Positions 46,781 through 56,291 are shown, counted from the stretch's first letter. The stretch is 64,000 nucleotides of DNA from Thiotrichaceae bacterium (GCA_026991885.1 JALXAQ010000253.1:1-64000), one strand, 5' to 3'. Notes: a model not told the origin generated them from the sequence alone. Numbers and translations are program-made.

Positions 46781-46822
46781 AAGCCCCTTAGTTCCTGAAC
46801 TAAGAGGCTTTTTTTTTCTTTT
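46781..46822 (+). terminator. Rho-independent terminator
   Basis: AAGCCCCTTAG and CTAAGAGGCTT form a stem with loop TTCCTGAA, followed by a run of nine or more T residues. Confidence 0.9.
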
Positions 46823-46830
46823 ATTTTAAT

Positions 46831-48081
46831 ATGAAACAATACATGCAGCAAATTGGCAAACAAGCGCGTCAAGCCGCACAAATTTTAGCGCGTACTCAAA
46901 CAAGCATTAAAAACAAAGCCTTAGAGAAAATATCCCAACAAATAGAACAACAAAATGCGCCATTACTCGCCGCGAATGCAAAAGACTTAGAAGCGGGCAA
47001 GGCTAAAGGTTTAGAAGCCGCATTGCTAGATCGTTTAGCCTTAAATGAGTCGCGCATCGAAAACATGATTGAAGGCTTACGACAAATGATAGCTTTGCCT
47101 GATCCGGTCGGCGAAATAAGCGAATTAAGCTACCGCCCGAGTGGCATTCAAGTGGGCAAAATGCGCGTACCTTTGGGTGTCGTCGGGATTATTTACGAAT
47201 CTCGCCCCAATGTGACAGCCGACGCTGCTGGCTTATGTTTGAAATCGGGTAATGCGACCATTTTACGGGGCGGCTCGGAAGCGATTCACTCTAATCAAGC
47301 CATTGCCGAGTGCATTTCAGCCGGCTTAAAGGCGGCGGGATTGCCTAGCACTGCCGTACAAGTGATTGAAACCACTGATAGGGCGGCGGTCGGTCAATTA
47401 ATCACTATGCCAGAATACGTTGATGTCATCATCCCGCGAGGAGGCAAAGGATTGATTGAACGTATCAGTCAAGAAGCGCGAGTGCCTGTGATTAAGCATT
47501 TAGATGGCATTTGTCATACTTATATTGATGATAAGGCGGACATTGAAAAAGCCATCGCTGTCGCCTATAACGCGAAAACGCAACGCTATGGCACTTGTAA
47601 TACGATGGAAACTTTATTAGTCGCCAAAGACATCGCGGCGCAAGTGTTACCAAAACTAGCTGAAAAATATGAAACGGCGGGCGTTGAATTGCGCGGATGT
47701 CCGGCAAGCCAAGCTTTATTATCGAATATTCAAGCCGCCAGCGATGAAGATTGGGATACGGAATATTTAGCCCCGATTTTATCTATACGAATTGTACAGG
47801 ATTTAGACGAAGCAATAGAACATATTAGTCTGCATAGTTCTCAACACACAGATGCCATTATAACTGAAGATTGGAGCCGAGCGCGGCGTTTTTTGACGGA
47901 AGTGGACTCTAGTTCTGTGATGGTGAATACATCTACCCGCTTTGCGGATGGATTTGAATATGGCTTAGGTGCGGAAATTGGTATCAGTACGGACAAATTT
48001 CATGCCCGTGGACCTGTCGGATTGGAAGGCTTGACTTCACAAAAATTTATTGTGTTGGGGGATGGGCATATTAGGGGGTGA
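46831..48081 (+). CDS. proA: Gamma-glutamyl phosphate reductase
   Basis: 416 residues (E. coli 417). The aldehyde-dehydrogenase-like fold has the family segments [33 protein letters not shown], and the catalytic cysteine in [13 protein letters not shown]. The C-terminal signature [20 protein letters not shown] is complete. It makes glutamate-5-semialdehyde in proline synthesis. It begins 9 bp after a strong terminator with no room for a full promoter, so it probably depends on partial read-through or a promoter within the upstream gene. Confidence 0.96.
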   Translation: MKQYMQQIGKQARQAAQILARTQTSIKNKALEKISQQIEQQNAPLLAANAKDLEAGKAKGLEAALLDRLALNESRIENMIEGLRQMIALPDPVGEISELSYRPSGIQVGKMRVPLGVVGIIYESRPNVTADAAGLCLKSGNATILRGGSEAIHSNQAIAECISAGLKAAGLPSTAVQVIETTDRAAVGQLITMPEYVDVIIPRGGKGLIERISQEARVPVIKHLDGICHTYIDDKADIEKAIAVAYNAKTQRYGTCNTMETLLVAKDIAAQVLPKLAEKYETAGVELRGCPASQALLSNIQAASDEDWDTEYLAPILSIRIVQDLDEAIEHISLHSSQHTDAIITEDWSRARRFLTEVDSSSVMVNTSTRFADGFEYGLGAEIGISTDKFHARGPVGLEGLTSQKFIVLGDGHIRG

Positions 48082-48217
48082 AACGACAGCCGTTATCCTA
48101 AAAGTCTTCCCGATTTGGCAGGACGCTCCGAGCATGCATTAGCTTCGCTGACTTCGTATCCGTTGCTCCGCAACGAGAAACGAGTACAACTTTTTCCGAA
48201 ATAAACAGATTGATTCA

Positions 48218-48610
48218 ATGGAAACGTTATTTAGAGGAGATGATAACTATAAGGGTGGAGCCATAGGAGAACCATTAGGTAGTGAAGCTGATATTAAAAC
48301 GCCTTGGGAACAGGTCCGTAAAGAATCCCATCAAACAAGTATTTTCACTTCATTTAGCACTTCTAAAAAAGCGACTGAAACCTTTTCAAAGAAAAATACA
48401 ATAAAAGTTTCAGTCAAAGAGCTAAAAAAATTAGAAAATCAAGGAAAAATTGAAGTATATACAGTTGATGATATCGTTATAATGATGAAGAATCATCCTA
48501 AAAAGAAAATTAGAATTGATGCAAATAATGTGAAAAAGATTATGGAAAAGAATAAGGAAGTTCTGATTAAAGGACAAATCCCAGCATCCTACATCAAATT
48601 GGTTAACTAA
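48218..48610 (+). CDS. Small low-GC protein, possible ADP-ribosyltransferase-like toxin
   Basis: 130 residues, not a family I can name with certainty. LFRGDD near the start (Arg6), TSFSTS (45-49) and KEVLIKGQIPASYI with Glu114 appear in the order of the R-S-E motifs of ADP-ribosyltransferase toxins, and spacing fits a minimal ART core. The second glutamate of a canonical ExE/QxE is missing. It is lysine-rich and visibly more AT-rich than its neighbours, suggesting acquisition. An 18-bp gap separates it from a small acidic protein, so a toxin-antitoxin or toxin-immunity pair is a reasonable inference. It could also be the detached C-terminal domain of a larger toxin. Confidence 0.55.
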   Translation: METLFRGDDNYKGGAIGEPLGSEADIKTPWEQVRKESHQTSIFTSFSTSKKATETFSKKNTIKVSVKELKKLENQGKIEVYTVDDIVIMMKNHPKKKIRIDANNVKKIMEKNKEVLIKGQIPASYIKLVN

Positions 48611-48628
48611 AACAGGAGAAATCTGAAG

Positions 48629-48913
48629 ATGGCCTCAAAATTTAAAATTGGTGATGCAATGAATACCTACAATGTTGCTCTTTTAACACTAAAGTCACGT
48701 CAATACAATGTCTGGTTAGAACCTGGCGAAAATGAAGACGAGACTGGCTATTGGCACGCCAATAGAGATGATGCTGAATTTATTGCGTTTGATCCATTGA
48801 GATTGTTAGGTTTAGTGGCAATGTGGGAACAAAGGGGTAACAATTGGGAAAGAATGCAGAATGAAGGAGATATTTATGATGAATTATTAACTAATACTTA
48901 TGGTAATGATTAA
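48629..48913 (+). CDS. Small acidic protein, possible partner of the ART-like gene
   Basis: 94 residues, unrecognised. Acidic and tryptophan-rich with NVALLTLKSRQYNVWLEPGE and HANRDDAEFIAFDPLRLLGL. It has a good CAGGAG site before the ATG, unlike the upstream gene. The composition contrasts with the basic upstream protein, which fits an immunity or antitoxin role. It is AT-rich like its neighbour and is followed by a repeat region. Confidence 0.6.
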   Translation: MASKFKIGDAMNTYNVALLTLKSRQYNVWLEPGENEDETGYWHANRDDAEFIAFDPLRLLGLVAMWEQRGNNWERMQNEGDIYDELLTNTYGND

Positions 48914-49229
48914 TTATTATCGTTCATAGAAATATAAGGCTTTGTTTTCGTTAATCAATTATTAAAAAATTAGGCAAAACGAGTCGCACACGTCGTTTTT
49001 ACTCGTTCCTACATTATGTGACGGCACACTTAGATGTGACCCCTAGACGAAGCCGTCTTCGAGTGGTTGCGGATGGACGGATTATAAGGAGTTAGAAATT
49101 TCAAATGTTTGGTGGGTTGGGCGTCCCGCCACTTCGTTGCGCTCCGCTCTACCCACCCTACAAAAAAGCTTAACTTAATGGCATTGACGCTCTGCGTGGG
49201 AACGAAAATCAACCAGTGGATGTTTTTTA
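48914..49229. other. Intergenic repeat region
   Basis: No gene is visible. It contains GGTGGGTTGGGCGTCCCGCC with inverted ACCCACC (about 49111-49157) and the TTAACTTAATGGCATTGAC phrase seen near 28806 and 29073, next to CGCTCTGCGTGGGAACG. Confidence 0.65.
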
Positions 49230-49853
49230 TCACACAGAATCCGATTTATTGTAAAACTTATCCCACAAATTCACCACCGTACAAAATAAATCCGCAGTAC
49301 GCTCAGCATCATAAATAGCAGAATGAGCTTCGTTGCTATCCCAATCAAAGCCAGCGGCTCGTACTCCCTTTGCCAAAACAGTCTGTTTAAAAGCCAGTCC
49401 ACTCAAAGTAGCCGTATCAAATGTGCTAAACCGATGAAAGGGACTTTTTACCTTAGTTCGATAACAGGCTGCCTTAATAAAACTTAAATCAAACGAAGGA
49501 TTATGTCCCACCAAAATGGCACGAGAGCACTTATGCGCTTTTACTGCCTTGCGTATTGGTTTAAAAATGCTTTCCAATCCTTCCGCCTCCGACACCGCAA
49601 AACGAAAGGGGTGAAAGGGATCAATACCCAGAAAATCCAATGCCTCTTTATCAAGATTCGCCCCTTCAAAGGGAATCAGATGACAAAAATGTGTTTCATC
49701 ACGTTGCCAGCAACCCTGATTATCCAATTGTAATGTCACCGCTGCCACTTCCAATAAAGCATCGCGTCTGGCATTCATGCCCGCCGTTTCTACATCTACC
49801 ACAACCGGTAAATAGCCCCGAAATCGTTTGGCTATCGGTATTATTTTTGTCAT
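49230..49853 (-). CDS. rnt: Ribonuclease T
   Basis: 207 residues from the ATG at 49853, which overlaps the pyrC stop (ATGA); a further in-frame ATG lies five codons upstream. The DEDDh exonuclease motifs are present: VVVDVETAGMNA (Asp-Glu), GHNPSFDLSFIKAACYR, and the terminal EAHSAIYDAERTADLF with catalytic His and Asp. The protein matches RNase T in length (E. coli 215) and in RFRGYLPVVVDVETAG. It trims tRNA and small-RNA 3' ends. Coupled to pyrC, as in several gammaproteobacteria. Confidence 0.94.
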   Translation of the reverse strand: MTKIIPIAKRFRGYLPVVVDVETAGMNARRDALLEVAAVTLQLDNQGCWQRDETHFCHLIPFEGANLDKEALDFLGIDPFHPFRFAVSEAEGLESIFKPIRKAVKAHKCSRAILVGHNPSFDLSFIKAACYRTKVKSPFHRFSTFDTATLSGLAFKQTVLAKGVRAAGFDWDSNEAHSAIYDAERTADLFCTVVNLWDKFYNKSDSV

Positions 49854-50878
49854 CAGTTTTGCACCCAATAAATTTCTGCCCCTGCTCGCAAGGGCACCAC
49901 TTTTTCTTTGCCAAATTCAAAATGCTTTGGCATTTGCCAAGCGCGTTTTTCCAATGTAATTGTCTTCGTATTACGTGGCAACCGGTAAAAATCCGCACCA
50001 TAAAAACTGGCAAAACCCTCTAATTTGTCCAGCGCTTGTACTTGTTCAAAGGCTTCAGCATATAAAGCAAGTGCTGCCGGAGCACTGTATATCCCCGCAC
50101 AACCACAAGCCGTTTCTTTAGCAGATATTGCATGAGGGGCACTGTCTGTGCCTAAGAAAAACTTAGGATTGCCGCTCGTCGCCGCTTCTAATAAAGCTTG
50201 GCGATGCTTTTCACGTTTGAGCACGGGTAAACAATAATGATGGGGACGAATTCCACCTTGAAAGAGTTCATTGCGATTCATTAATAAATGATGCGGCGTG
50301 ATCGTTGCGTATAAATTATTTTTATTTTTTTTAACATACTCTACTGCGTCTTGGGTAGTAATATGTTCTAACACCACCCTGAGAGAAGGAAAATTTTCCA
50401 ACAAAGGCTCAAGTACTTTTTCGATAAAAACTTTTTCACGATCAAAAACATCTACATTCACATCCGTCACTTCGCCATGTATCAGTAAAGGAATATCATG
50501 AATTTGCATGGCTTCAAGTACCCGCCACACACGATGCCAATCAGTCACGCCACTATCTGAGTGAGTGGTTGCGCCTGCGGGATAATATTTAACAGCCATC
50601 ACATTGGAATTCTCTTTTAATTTAGAGATTTCTGCCACCGGCGTATTGTCAGTCAAATAAAGCGTCATCAAAGGATTAAAGTCGCATGGCAAGGCGGCAA
50701 TAATCCGATCACGATAGGCGAGTGCTTGCTCTACCGTTGTAATAGGCGGTTTTAAATTAGGCATCACGATGGCGCGAGCAAAGCAGTGTGCTGTCGCTGC
50801 AACTATCGAAGCCATATTAGCACCATCGCGTAAATGTAGATGCCAATCATCAGGTTGAATTAAAGTAAAACGCTGCAT
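49853..50878 (-). CDS. pyrC: Dihydroorotase (class II, PyrC)
   Basis: 341 residues (E. coli 348). Metal ligands HLHLRDG (His13, His15), the carboxylated-lysine segment MAVKYYPAGATTHSDSGV, then LIHGEV, VLEHITT and LGTDSAPH are visible. It forms dihydroorotate in pyrimidine synthesis. The start codon directly abuts TAACTGA-type repeats; there is no separate Shine-Dalgarno. The stop overlaps the rnt start. Confidence 0.96.
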   Translation of the reverse strand: MQRFTLIQPDDWHLHLRDGANMASIVAATAHCFARAIVMPNLKPPITTVEQALAYRDRIIAALPCDFNPLMTLYLTDNTPVAEISKLKENSNVMAVKYYPAGATTHSDSGVTDWHRVWRVLEAMQIHDIPLLIHGEVTDVNVDVFDREKVFIEKVLEPLLENFPSLRVVLEHITTQDAVEYVKKNKNNLYATITPHHLLMNRNELFQGGIRPHHYCLPVLKREKHRQALLEAATSGNPKFFLGTDSAPHAISAKETACGCAGIYSAPAALALYAEAFEQVQALDKLEGFASFYGADFYRLPRNTKTITLEKRAWQMPKHFEFGKEKVVPLRAGAEIYWVQN

Positions 50879-50896
50879 GTTATCAGTTATCAGTAT
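50879..50896 (-). repeat. TAACTGA heptamer repeat abutting the pyrC start
   Basis: Two heptamers (GTTATCA on the plus strand) directly next to the start codon, followed by TATA and a GTCCAAGAT hairpin (50901-50922). Confidence 0.8.
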
Positions 50897-50999
50897 ATAC
50901 GGAATCCAAGATTTATCTTGGACGAGCGGCTTGCTTTTCGCGTAAAAAGCCCCAGAGTGTGGGAAATTTTAGCGTGAGACAGGAAAAATCAACAAAACA

Positions 51000-52103
51000 A
51001 TGATAGTCATACTTGAGCCATCGATCCAAAAGAACAATTACCACAACCTCATGGCATATCTCGATAATTTGCCAAACATCTCTCAGCGTATTCATGAAGT
51101 AAAAGGCACTCAACAAACCCTCACAGAAATTTACTTAATCGGAGATACCGCCTCAATACTCAAAGAAAACATTGAAACCATCCCGGGTGTAGAACGAGTC
51201 GTGCGAGTGTCGCAACCCTATCGTATTTTAGGCCGCCACGCGCCAAATGACAATCGCAGTTCAAGTTTTGAATATAATGGCGTCACATTCAGTCAAGATA
51301 ATCTACATGTCTTTGCGGGATTATGTGCAGTAGATACTCCAGAGCATGTCGAAATGATGATGAAAGCGCTGCAAGACAATGGGCAAGTGTGTACTCGCAT
51401 GGGGGCTTATAAACCGCGTACAAGTCCCTATTCTTTCCAAGGACATGGTAAAAGCTGCTTAAATTATGTATTTGAATTAGCCGGAAAATATGGCATTAAA
51501 GTCATTGCCATGGAAATCACCCATGAAATACATATTCAAGAAATTAGTGAAGCACTAGCACAAACGGGACACCCAACGGGTGTGATGTTACAAATTGGGA
51601 CACGCAATACCCAAAATTTTGAACTGCTCAAAAGCGTTGGCAAACAACAACAATTCCCAATCTTATTGAAACGTGGATTTGGTATCACCTTAGAAGAATC
51701 TTTGAATGCGGCAGAATATCTCGCCAGTGAGGGAAATCATAAAGTCGTGTTTGCACTGCGTGGCATGAAAACCCATTCGGGCGCTCCTCACCGTAATTTA
51801 GTTGATTTTGCTCATGTACCCGTGGTTAAACGTTTAACTCGTATGCCGGTTTGCATTGATCCTTCACACTCCGTCGGCAATCGTGCTAGAACGCCTGATG
51901 GTTTGCTTGAAGTTCAACATGCAACGGCACAAGGAGTGATTGCGGGTGCTAATATGATATTGGTGGACTTTCATCCACATCCCGAAAAGGCGCTGGTTGA
52001 TGGTCCACAAGCATTGTTACTTGAGGAATTACCCGCCTTTCTAAAAGATGTCCAAATTGCTCGCGAGGCTTATGAGAAACGTGTTTCTCTTGCGGCTCAT
52101 TAG
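51000..52103 (+). CDS. aroF: 3-deoxy-7-phosphoheptulonate synthase (AroA-I-beta type)
   Basis: 367 residues. A ferredoxin-like regulatory domain (about 1-72) precedes the KDPS/DAHP-synthase TIM barrel, with GAYKPRTSPYSFQGHGKSCL, PILLKRGFGITLEESLNAAE, RGMKTHSGAPHRNLVDFAHV and PVCIDPSHSVGNR. This is the KDO8PS-like type I-beta form seen in Thermotoga and Bacillus, not the E. coli AroG type. It commits PEP and erythrose-4-phosphate to the shikimate pathway. AGGA lies upstream. The stop codon TAG falls within the edge of a dispersed repeat. Confidence 0.93.
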   Translation: MIVILEPSIQKNNYHNLMAYLDNLPNISQRIHEVKGTQQTLTEIYLIGDTASILKENIETIPGVERVVRVSQPYRILGRHAPNDNRSSSFEYNGVTFSQDNLHVFAGLCAVDTPEHVEMMMKALQDNGQVCTRMGAYKPRTSPYSFQGHGKSCLNYVFELAGKYGIKVIAMEITHEIHIQEISEALAQTGHPTGVMLQIGTRNTQNFELLKSVGKQQQFPILLKRGFGITLEESLNAAEYLASEGNHKVVFALRGMKTHSGAPHRNLVDFAHVPVVKRLTRMPVCIDPSHSVGNRARTPDGLLEVQHATAQGVIAGANMILVDFHPHPEKALVDGPQALLLEELPAFLKDVQIAREAYEKRVSLAAH

Positions 52104-52241
52104 AGTTGTCCGTCAATAAAAAATCAAATCATCAAAACCAGACCTGGCAGGTTGAAAAGAAAACCTGCCAGGTCAAAAACACTGCGACGGGTTTTGATTT
52201 TGACCTGGCAGGTTTGGGTTTAACCTGCCAGGTCTGGTTTT
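52099..52241 (+). repeat. Double-hairpin GACCTGGCAGGTT element, left copy
   Basis: Starts ATTAGAGTTGTCCGTCAATA. It contains two hairpins built from ACCTGGCAGGTT and AACCTGCCAGGT with loops GAAAAGAAA and TGGGTTT. An inverted copy is at 54622-54797, on the other side of the wzc-like gene. Confidence 0.9.
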
Positions 52242-52282
52242 AAGCTTAATCCACCCTACATATATTTAAGTCCAGCCCTCAC

Positions 52283-54589
52283 TTAAGTATAAGCATGGCG
52301 CCCTTCTGCATGATAACCGGAGTTATCGTAATAAGCCGACGTCTTTTTAGTATCGACAAAATTTAAAACAATATTCCGCACGGGGACATTGACTTGACGC
52401 AAGCGTTTAATACCATCAAGCACGACTTTATAAGGTGTCACATTTGCCTTAACCACATAGATTACTTCTGTCGCAAATTTCGCCACCACCAAGGTATCAC
52501 TGACTAGCATGACTGGGGGCGTATCAATGATAATATATTGATATTCTTGATATAAATCCTCTAAAAGCACTTTAAACCGCTCCGATGAAAACAACTCTAA
52601 GGGGTTAGGCGGTATTTCTCCACAAGGAATAATATCAACACTTTCATTTTCAGCGGTGTGATGAATACACTCATCAAGCGGTAAGCGCCCTGCCACGAGT
52701 TCAGATAAACCAGGAGCGGGGGGATTTGTACGCCATCCTAATTTTTTGACCAAAGTGGGCCGACGCATATCCGCTTCAATTAACAAAGTTTTTCCCATTT
52801 GGCCGAGTGCAAAGGCTTGGTTGATCGAAACCGTTGACTTTCCTTCACCGGCAACAGAAGAGGTAACAATTAACACTTTCTGGGGGTTGTCGAGCCCTGT
52901 TAACATAATGCCAGTACTGATACTGCGAACCGATTCGGCAAATTGAGATTGTGGTTTCCTCAAAAACACCAAATAGGGATTTTCCTCTTTCTTGCTGATT
53001 TTCATTTTCGGCAAGATGCCTAAGAGAGGCAGACCTAATTTTTGTTCAACATCTTCACTCGTCTTTATCGTGTTATCAAGAAATTCGATGAAAAACACAA
53101 ATAGGGTCGAGAATAAAAAACCTAATACTAAACCCATGATCACATTGATTTTCTTGTTGGGTTTAAAAGGTGCGATGGGCACTAATGCCGGTTCGACTAC
53201 TCGTCCAACCGTTGATTGCAATTCTTGTAGATCTTGCGAAGCATTGGTTTCCTTAAAGCGAGTCAGAAACATGTTATACAGTTGACGGTTAACCTCAACA
53301 TCTCTTTCCAGTCTTTTCAATTCAAATTCTTTTTTATTAAGCGTTTGAATTTCCGATTTTTTTGACTTTAAACTTTCTTCAAGATTTTTGACTTTGGCAA
53401 CCGCCATGTCATATTCTTTGATAATCCCATCAATCACCAGCTGAGTTTGTGTCTTCTTATTAGCAATAGCCGCTTCCAGTTCCGCATTGGCGGCACGAAT
53501 CTGAGGATGTTTTTGCCCATAACGCTCTTTCAGTTCAGAAACTTTTCTTCTGGCAGCCAGTTCTGCTTGTTTCATACTTTGTACCAGCGGATTATTAAGA
53601 ATGGCTGGAATAGACTCAAAATTGCTGGTTCCAGCTTGGAGTGCTCGTACTTGCTTGTAGACTCGTTTTTTGTTGGCAAGTTGCAAGCGGGCGTTGAGCA
53701 AATTGGTAGCCGTTTCTTCTAGCTCTCTGACTGTCACACTTTTGATACCCGTGACATTGACAAGATTTTCTTTTTCCATATAGGCTTGCATATTTTTCTC
53801 AGATTTTTCCAAAACTTGGCGTAAATTCTCTAAACGTTCTGTCAACCATTTAGCGGCTTTATCGGTCATTTCCAGTTTGGTGTCCAGATCGTATTTGATA
53901 TAGATCTCTGCCAAGGCATTGGGAATTAGGGCGGTCAATTCGCGATCTGGAGATTCAAAGCTAATCTCCACTAATTGAGTTTTAATCACAGGGTTGATAC
54001 TTAAACCTGCCATAACGGCATTAACGACAGCCCGCTTTTGCTTTTCGTCCGACGTTTCTATGGGGTCGGCGGTGCTCTCGGTGGTGGGCTTTTTAGATGG
54101 CAACCAGCCACTGGGGAGCCATCGAGACCAATCAAATCCTTGTCGCTGGCTTGCTGGCTCAAATGCAGGGTGATCGACTAACTTGAGTTGTTCGACCAGT
54201 TTCACCGCTAAAATCCGAGATTTTAGGATTTCTAGCTGAGTGTAGAAATACTCCTTGTTGGCTGAAGTGCTGCCAGCAATATCTTGAATAGATATAATCT
54301 TAGCCTTGTCAAATTCGATCAGCATGCGAGCAGTAGAGCTATAGGTAGGCTTTAAGCTGTCACTATAGAAACCTGTCAATATCCCGACCAATAAGCTTAG
54401 CCCTATCAGCTTCCACTTATATTTTTTGAAGGTATGCCAGTAAGCGAGTAGTTCAGCAACCTTATCTTCATCTTGGGCTATGTCGACAGAATCTCCTGCC
54501 ATTTCTTTTTCTGTAGGGATAATAAAAACTCTACTCCCTTCGGAAATCGTCATTTGTCCGCCTAATTCTTTGACTTCTTCTTTATTCAT
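52283..54589 (-). CDS. Wzc/GumC-type polysaccharide co-polymerase with tyrosine autokinase domain
   Basis: 768 residues. The N-terminal Wzz domain has TM1 at about 57-75 and a long periplasmic coiled coil (about 240-460), with TM2 near 490-510 (INVIMGLVLGFLFSTLFVFF). The cytoplasmic BY-kinase domain has Walker A SSVAGEGKSTVSINQAF, Walker A' LLIEADMRRPTL and Walker B YIIIDTPPV. A tyrosine-containing tail (YYDNSGYHAEGRHAYT) carries the autophosphorylation cluster. It controls chain length and export of capsule or exopolysaccharide. It is transcribed away from the nucleotide-sugar genes and flanked by inverted copies of a repeat element. Confidence 0.93.
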   Translation of the reverse strand: MNKEEVKELGGQMTISEGSRVFIIPTEKEMAGDSVDIAQDEDKVAELLAYWHTFKKYKWKLIGLSLLVGILTGFYSDSLKPTYSSTARMLIEFDKAKIISIQDIAGSTSANKEYFYTQLEILKSRILAVKLVEQLKLVDHPAFEPASQRQGFDWSRWLPSGWLPSKKPTTESTADPIETSDEKQKRAVVNAVMAGLSINPVIKTQLVEISFESPDRELTALIPNALAEIYIKYDLDTKLEMTDKAAKWLTERLENLRQVLEKSEKNMQAYMEKENLVNVTGIKSVTVRELEETATNLLNARLQLANKKRVYKQVRALQAGTSNFESIPAILNNPLVQSMKQAELAARRKVSELKERYGQKHPQIRAANAELEAAIANKKTQTQLVIDGIIKEYDMAVAKVKNLEESLKSKKSEIQTLNKKEFELKRLERDVEVNRQLYNMFLTRFKETNASQDLQELQSTVGRVVEPALVPIAPFKPNKKINVIMGLVLGFLFSTLFVFFIEFLDNTIKTSEDVEQKLGLPLLGILPKMKISKKEENPYLVFLRKPQSQFAESVRSISTGIMLTGLDNPQKVLIVTSSVAGEGKSTVSINQAFALGQMGKTLLIEADMRRPTLVKKLGWRTNPPAPGLSELVAGRLPLDECIHHTAENESVDIIPCGEIPPNPLELFSSERFKVLLEDLYQEYQYIIIDTPPVMLVSDTLVVAKFATEVIYVVKANVTPYKVVLDGIKRLRQVNVPVRNIVLNFVDTKKTSAYYDNSGYHAEGRHAYT

Positions 54590-54621
54590 TTTTTCCTCAA
54601 AAGCGAATTAATTAAACACAA

Positions 54622-54797
54622 TAGACTTGTCCGTCAATAAAAAGTCAAAACCAGACCTGGCAGGTTAAACCCAAACCTGCCAGGTCAAAATCCGAACTCA
54701 CTTGTGACTTTGACCTGGCAGGTTTTCTTTTCAACCTGCCAGGTCTGGTTTTGATTTTGACTTGATTTTGACTTTTTATTTACGGACAACTCTAATA
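54622..54797 (-). repeat. Double-hairpin GACCTGGCAGGTT element, right copy
   Basis: Reverse-complement copy of 52099-52241, with the same two hairpin loops. It has terminal inverted repeats (TTGTCCGTCAATAAAAAGTC and its complement ending GGACAA), a MITE-like layout. Confidence 0.9.
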
Positions 54798-54997
54798 AAT
54801 AAGCCTATAAAAAAAATCTATTGACAAGATTGAATAATTTTTTGTCTTGCCCCATCGTTTTAATATAAAAAAAATATTATTTTCATAAGTTTAAAATAAA
54901 CTTCTGATGTAGTTTCTAAAAAAACGATTGAAAATAATATCTCAATCAAGCTAAAATGACAAACGGTTTGCAAGTGTCATGCCTGCGACTTCAGTGT

Positions 54998-55105
54998 TAG
55001 TACCTTGTCAACTTTGTTTTGACTGGTGTAGGGTGCGTCCTACGCACCTTTTTCGCGTCATGGTGCGTGGGACGCACCCTACAAAAGAAGATTGACAAAG
55101 TACTA
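54998..55105. repeat. Nested palindrome with TAGTAC ends
   Basis: Outer arms (54998-55019 and 55085-55105) carry TAGTACCTTGTCAA and its complement. Inner 21-bp arms of the GTAGGGTGCGTCC family lie at 55028-55048 and 55062-55082 with one mismatch. The same outer ends bound the element at 29258-29352. Confidence 0.85.
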
Positions 55106-55116
55106 GGTGTCTAGTT

Positions 55117-55151
55117 TATCAGGTGAAACTAACCGTTTGTCAATTGTCCGA
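55117..55151. promoter_or_regulatory. Conserved upstream element, copy 3
   Basis: TTATCAGGTGAAACTAACCG then TTTGTCAATTGTCCGA, 63 bp before the epimerase start and just upstream of an extended -10 (55169-55177). It matches copies at 6108 and 15739. Confidence 0.55.
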
Positions 55152-55213
55152 TAGCTTAGAGGCGATTCTGTTATATTCTGGACGCCCTAGCAAAAACTAA
55201 AGAGAAAATAAAA

Positions 55214-56224
55214 ATGAAAATACTTGTTACAGGTGCCGCCGGTTTCATCGGTTTTCACTTGTCTAAACGCCTTTTAGCGCGTGGTGATGAGGTCGTTGGT
55301 CTTGATAATCTCAATGATTATTATGATGTGAACCTCAAAAAAGCACGTTTGTCCCAATTAGAAGAGCAAGCTAATTTCCATTTGATTAAAATGGAATTGG
55401 CGGATCGTGAAGGCGTGGCACAATTGTTTGCGCGTGAAAATATCCAAAGAGTCGTGAATTTAGCCGCCCAAGCGGGGGTGCGTTATTCTATTGAAAATCC
55501 CCACGCTTATGTGGATAGCAATATTGTCGGATTTGTAAATCTCCTTGAGGGTTGTCGCCATAATGCTGTTGAGCATTTGGTTTTTGCGTCCTCTAGTTCG
55601 GTGTATGGGTTGAACACTCAATTGCCTTTCTCCGTTCATCATAATGTCGATCATCCAATTTCATTGTATGCAGCCACCAAAAAGGCTAATGAATTGATGG
55701 CACATACTTATGCCCACCTTTACAATCTGCCTACCACTGGGCTGCGTTTTTTCACCGTTTATGGTCCGTGGGGACGGCCTGATATGGCTTTGTTCAAATT
55801 TACCAAGGGCATTCTTGAGGGTCAGCCAATTGATGTTTATAATCGCGGCCAGATGATGCGTGATTTTACCTATATTGATGATATTGTTGAAGGTGTGATA
55901 AGAGTGCTAGACAAAATCCCTGAAGGGAACTCAGCCTGGTCTGGTGATGCGCCTGATCCGAGTGCCAGTCGGGCACCGTATAAGCTTTACAACATTGGCA
56001 ATAATAATCCTGTTGAATTGATGCAGTATATTGAAACGCTAGAAAAAATGCTAGGCAAAACAGCGAAAAAGAATTTATTACCCATGCAGGCTGGGGATGT
56101 CCAGGCAACCTATGCCGATGTTGATGACTTGGTGCAAGATGTTGGTTTTAAACCAGAAACATTGATTGAAGACGGTATAGGGCGTTTTGTTGAGTGGTAT
56201 AAGCATTATTATGCTGTTCACTAA
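55214..56224 (+). CDS. UDP-glucuronate 4-epimerase-type NAD-dependent epimerase
   Basis: 336 residues, extended [23 protein letters not shown] is the NAD site. ASSSSVYG with the YAATKKANE active site (Tyr-x3-Lys: YAATK) and [20 protein letters not shown] are the characteristic motifs of bacterial CapI/LpsL UDP-glucuronate epimerases. It would make UDP-galacturonate from UDP-glucuronate for capsule or O-antigen. It starts the nucleotide-sugar gene run and ends at a hairpin terminator. Specificity (UDP-GlcA versus UDP-GlcNAcA) cannot be fixed by eye. Confidence 0.9.
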   Translation: MKILVTGAAGFIGFHLSKRLLARGDEVVGLDNLNDYYDVNLKKARLSQLEEQANFHLIKMELADREGVAQLFARENIQRVVNLAAQAGVRYSIENPHAYVDSNIVGFVNLLEGCRHNAVEHLVFASSSSVYGLNTQLPFSVHHNVDHPISLYAATKKANELMAHTYAHLYNLPTTGLRFFTVYGPWGRPDMALFKFTKGILEGQPIDVYNRGQMMRDFTYIDDIVEGVIRVLDKIPEGNSAWSGDAPDPSASRAPYKLYNIGNNNPVELMQYIETLEKMLGKTAKKNLLPMQAGDVQATYADVDDLVQDVGFKPETLIEDGIGRFVEWYKHYYAVH

Positions 56225-56238
56225 TTATCCTTGCAGGA

Positions 56239-56267
56239 GTCCAAGATTTATCTTGGACGCTTTTTTT
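56239..56267 (+). terminator. Hairpin terminator from a GTCCAAGAT repeat
   Basis: GTCCAAGATTTATCTTGGAC (56239-56258) followed by GC and a run of T (56261-56267), directly after the epimerase gene. Confidence 0.8.
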
Positions 56268-56270
56268 CTG

Positions 56271-56291
56271 AAAAACTGATAACTAACTAAA
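56271..56291 (+). repeat. TAACTGA-type repeat abutting the tviB start
   Basis: AAAAACTGATAACTAACTAA ends at the ATG at 56292; a degenerate copy of the heptamer array. Confidence 0.7.

Larger units (their letters stand above)
54798..55213. other. Upstream region of the epimerase gene
   Basis: No gene is visible. It holds an AT-rich stretch, a GACAAACGGTTTGC site (54958-54971) resembling the inverse of the AACCGTTTGTC element, the palindrome at 54998-55105, the conserved element (55117-55151) and TGTTATATT, an extended -10 at 55169-55177. Confidence 0.7.

Noticed and set aside
55010-55107. Rho-independent terminator upstream of the epimerase
   Set aside because: The palindrome lacks a following T run and lies upstream of a gene, so it fits a dispersed repeat better than a terminator.
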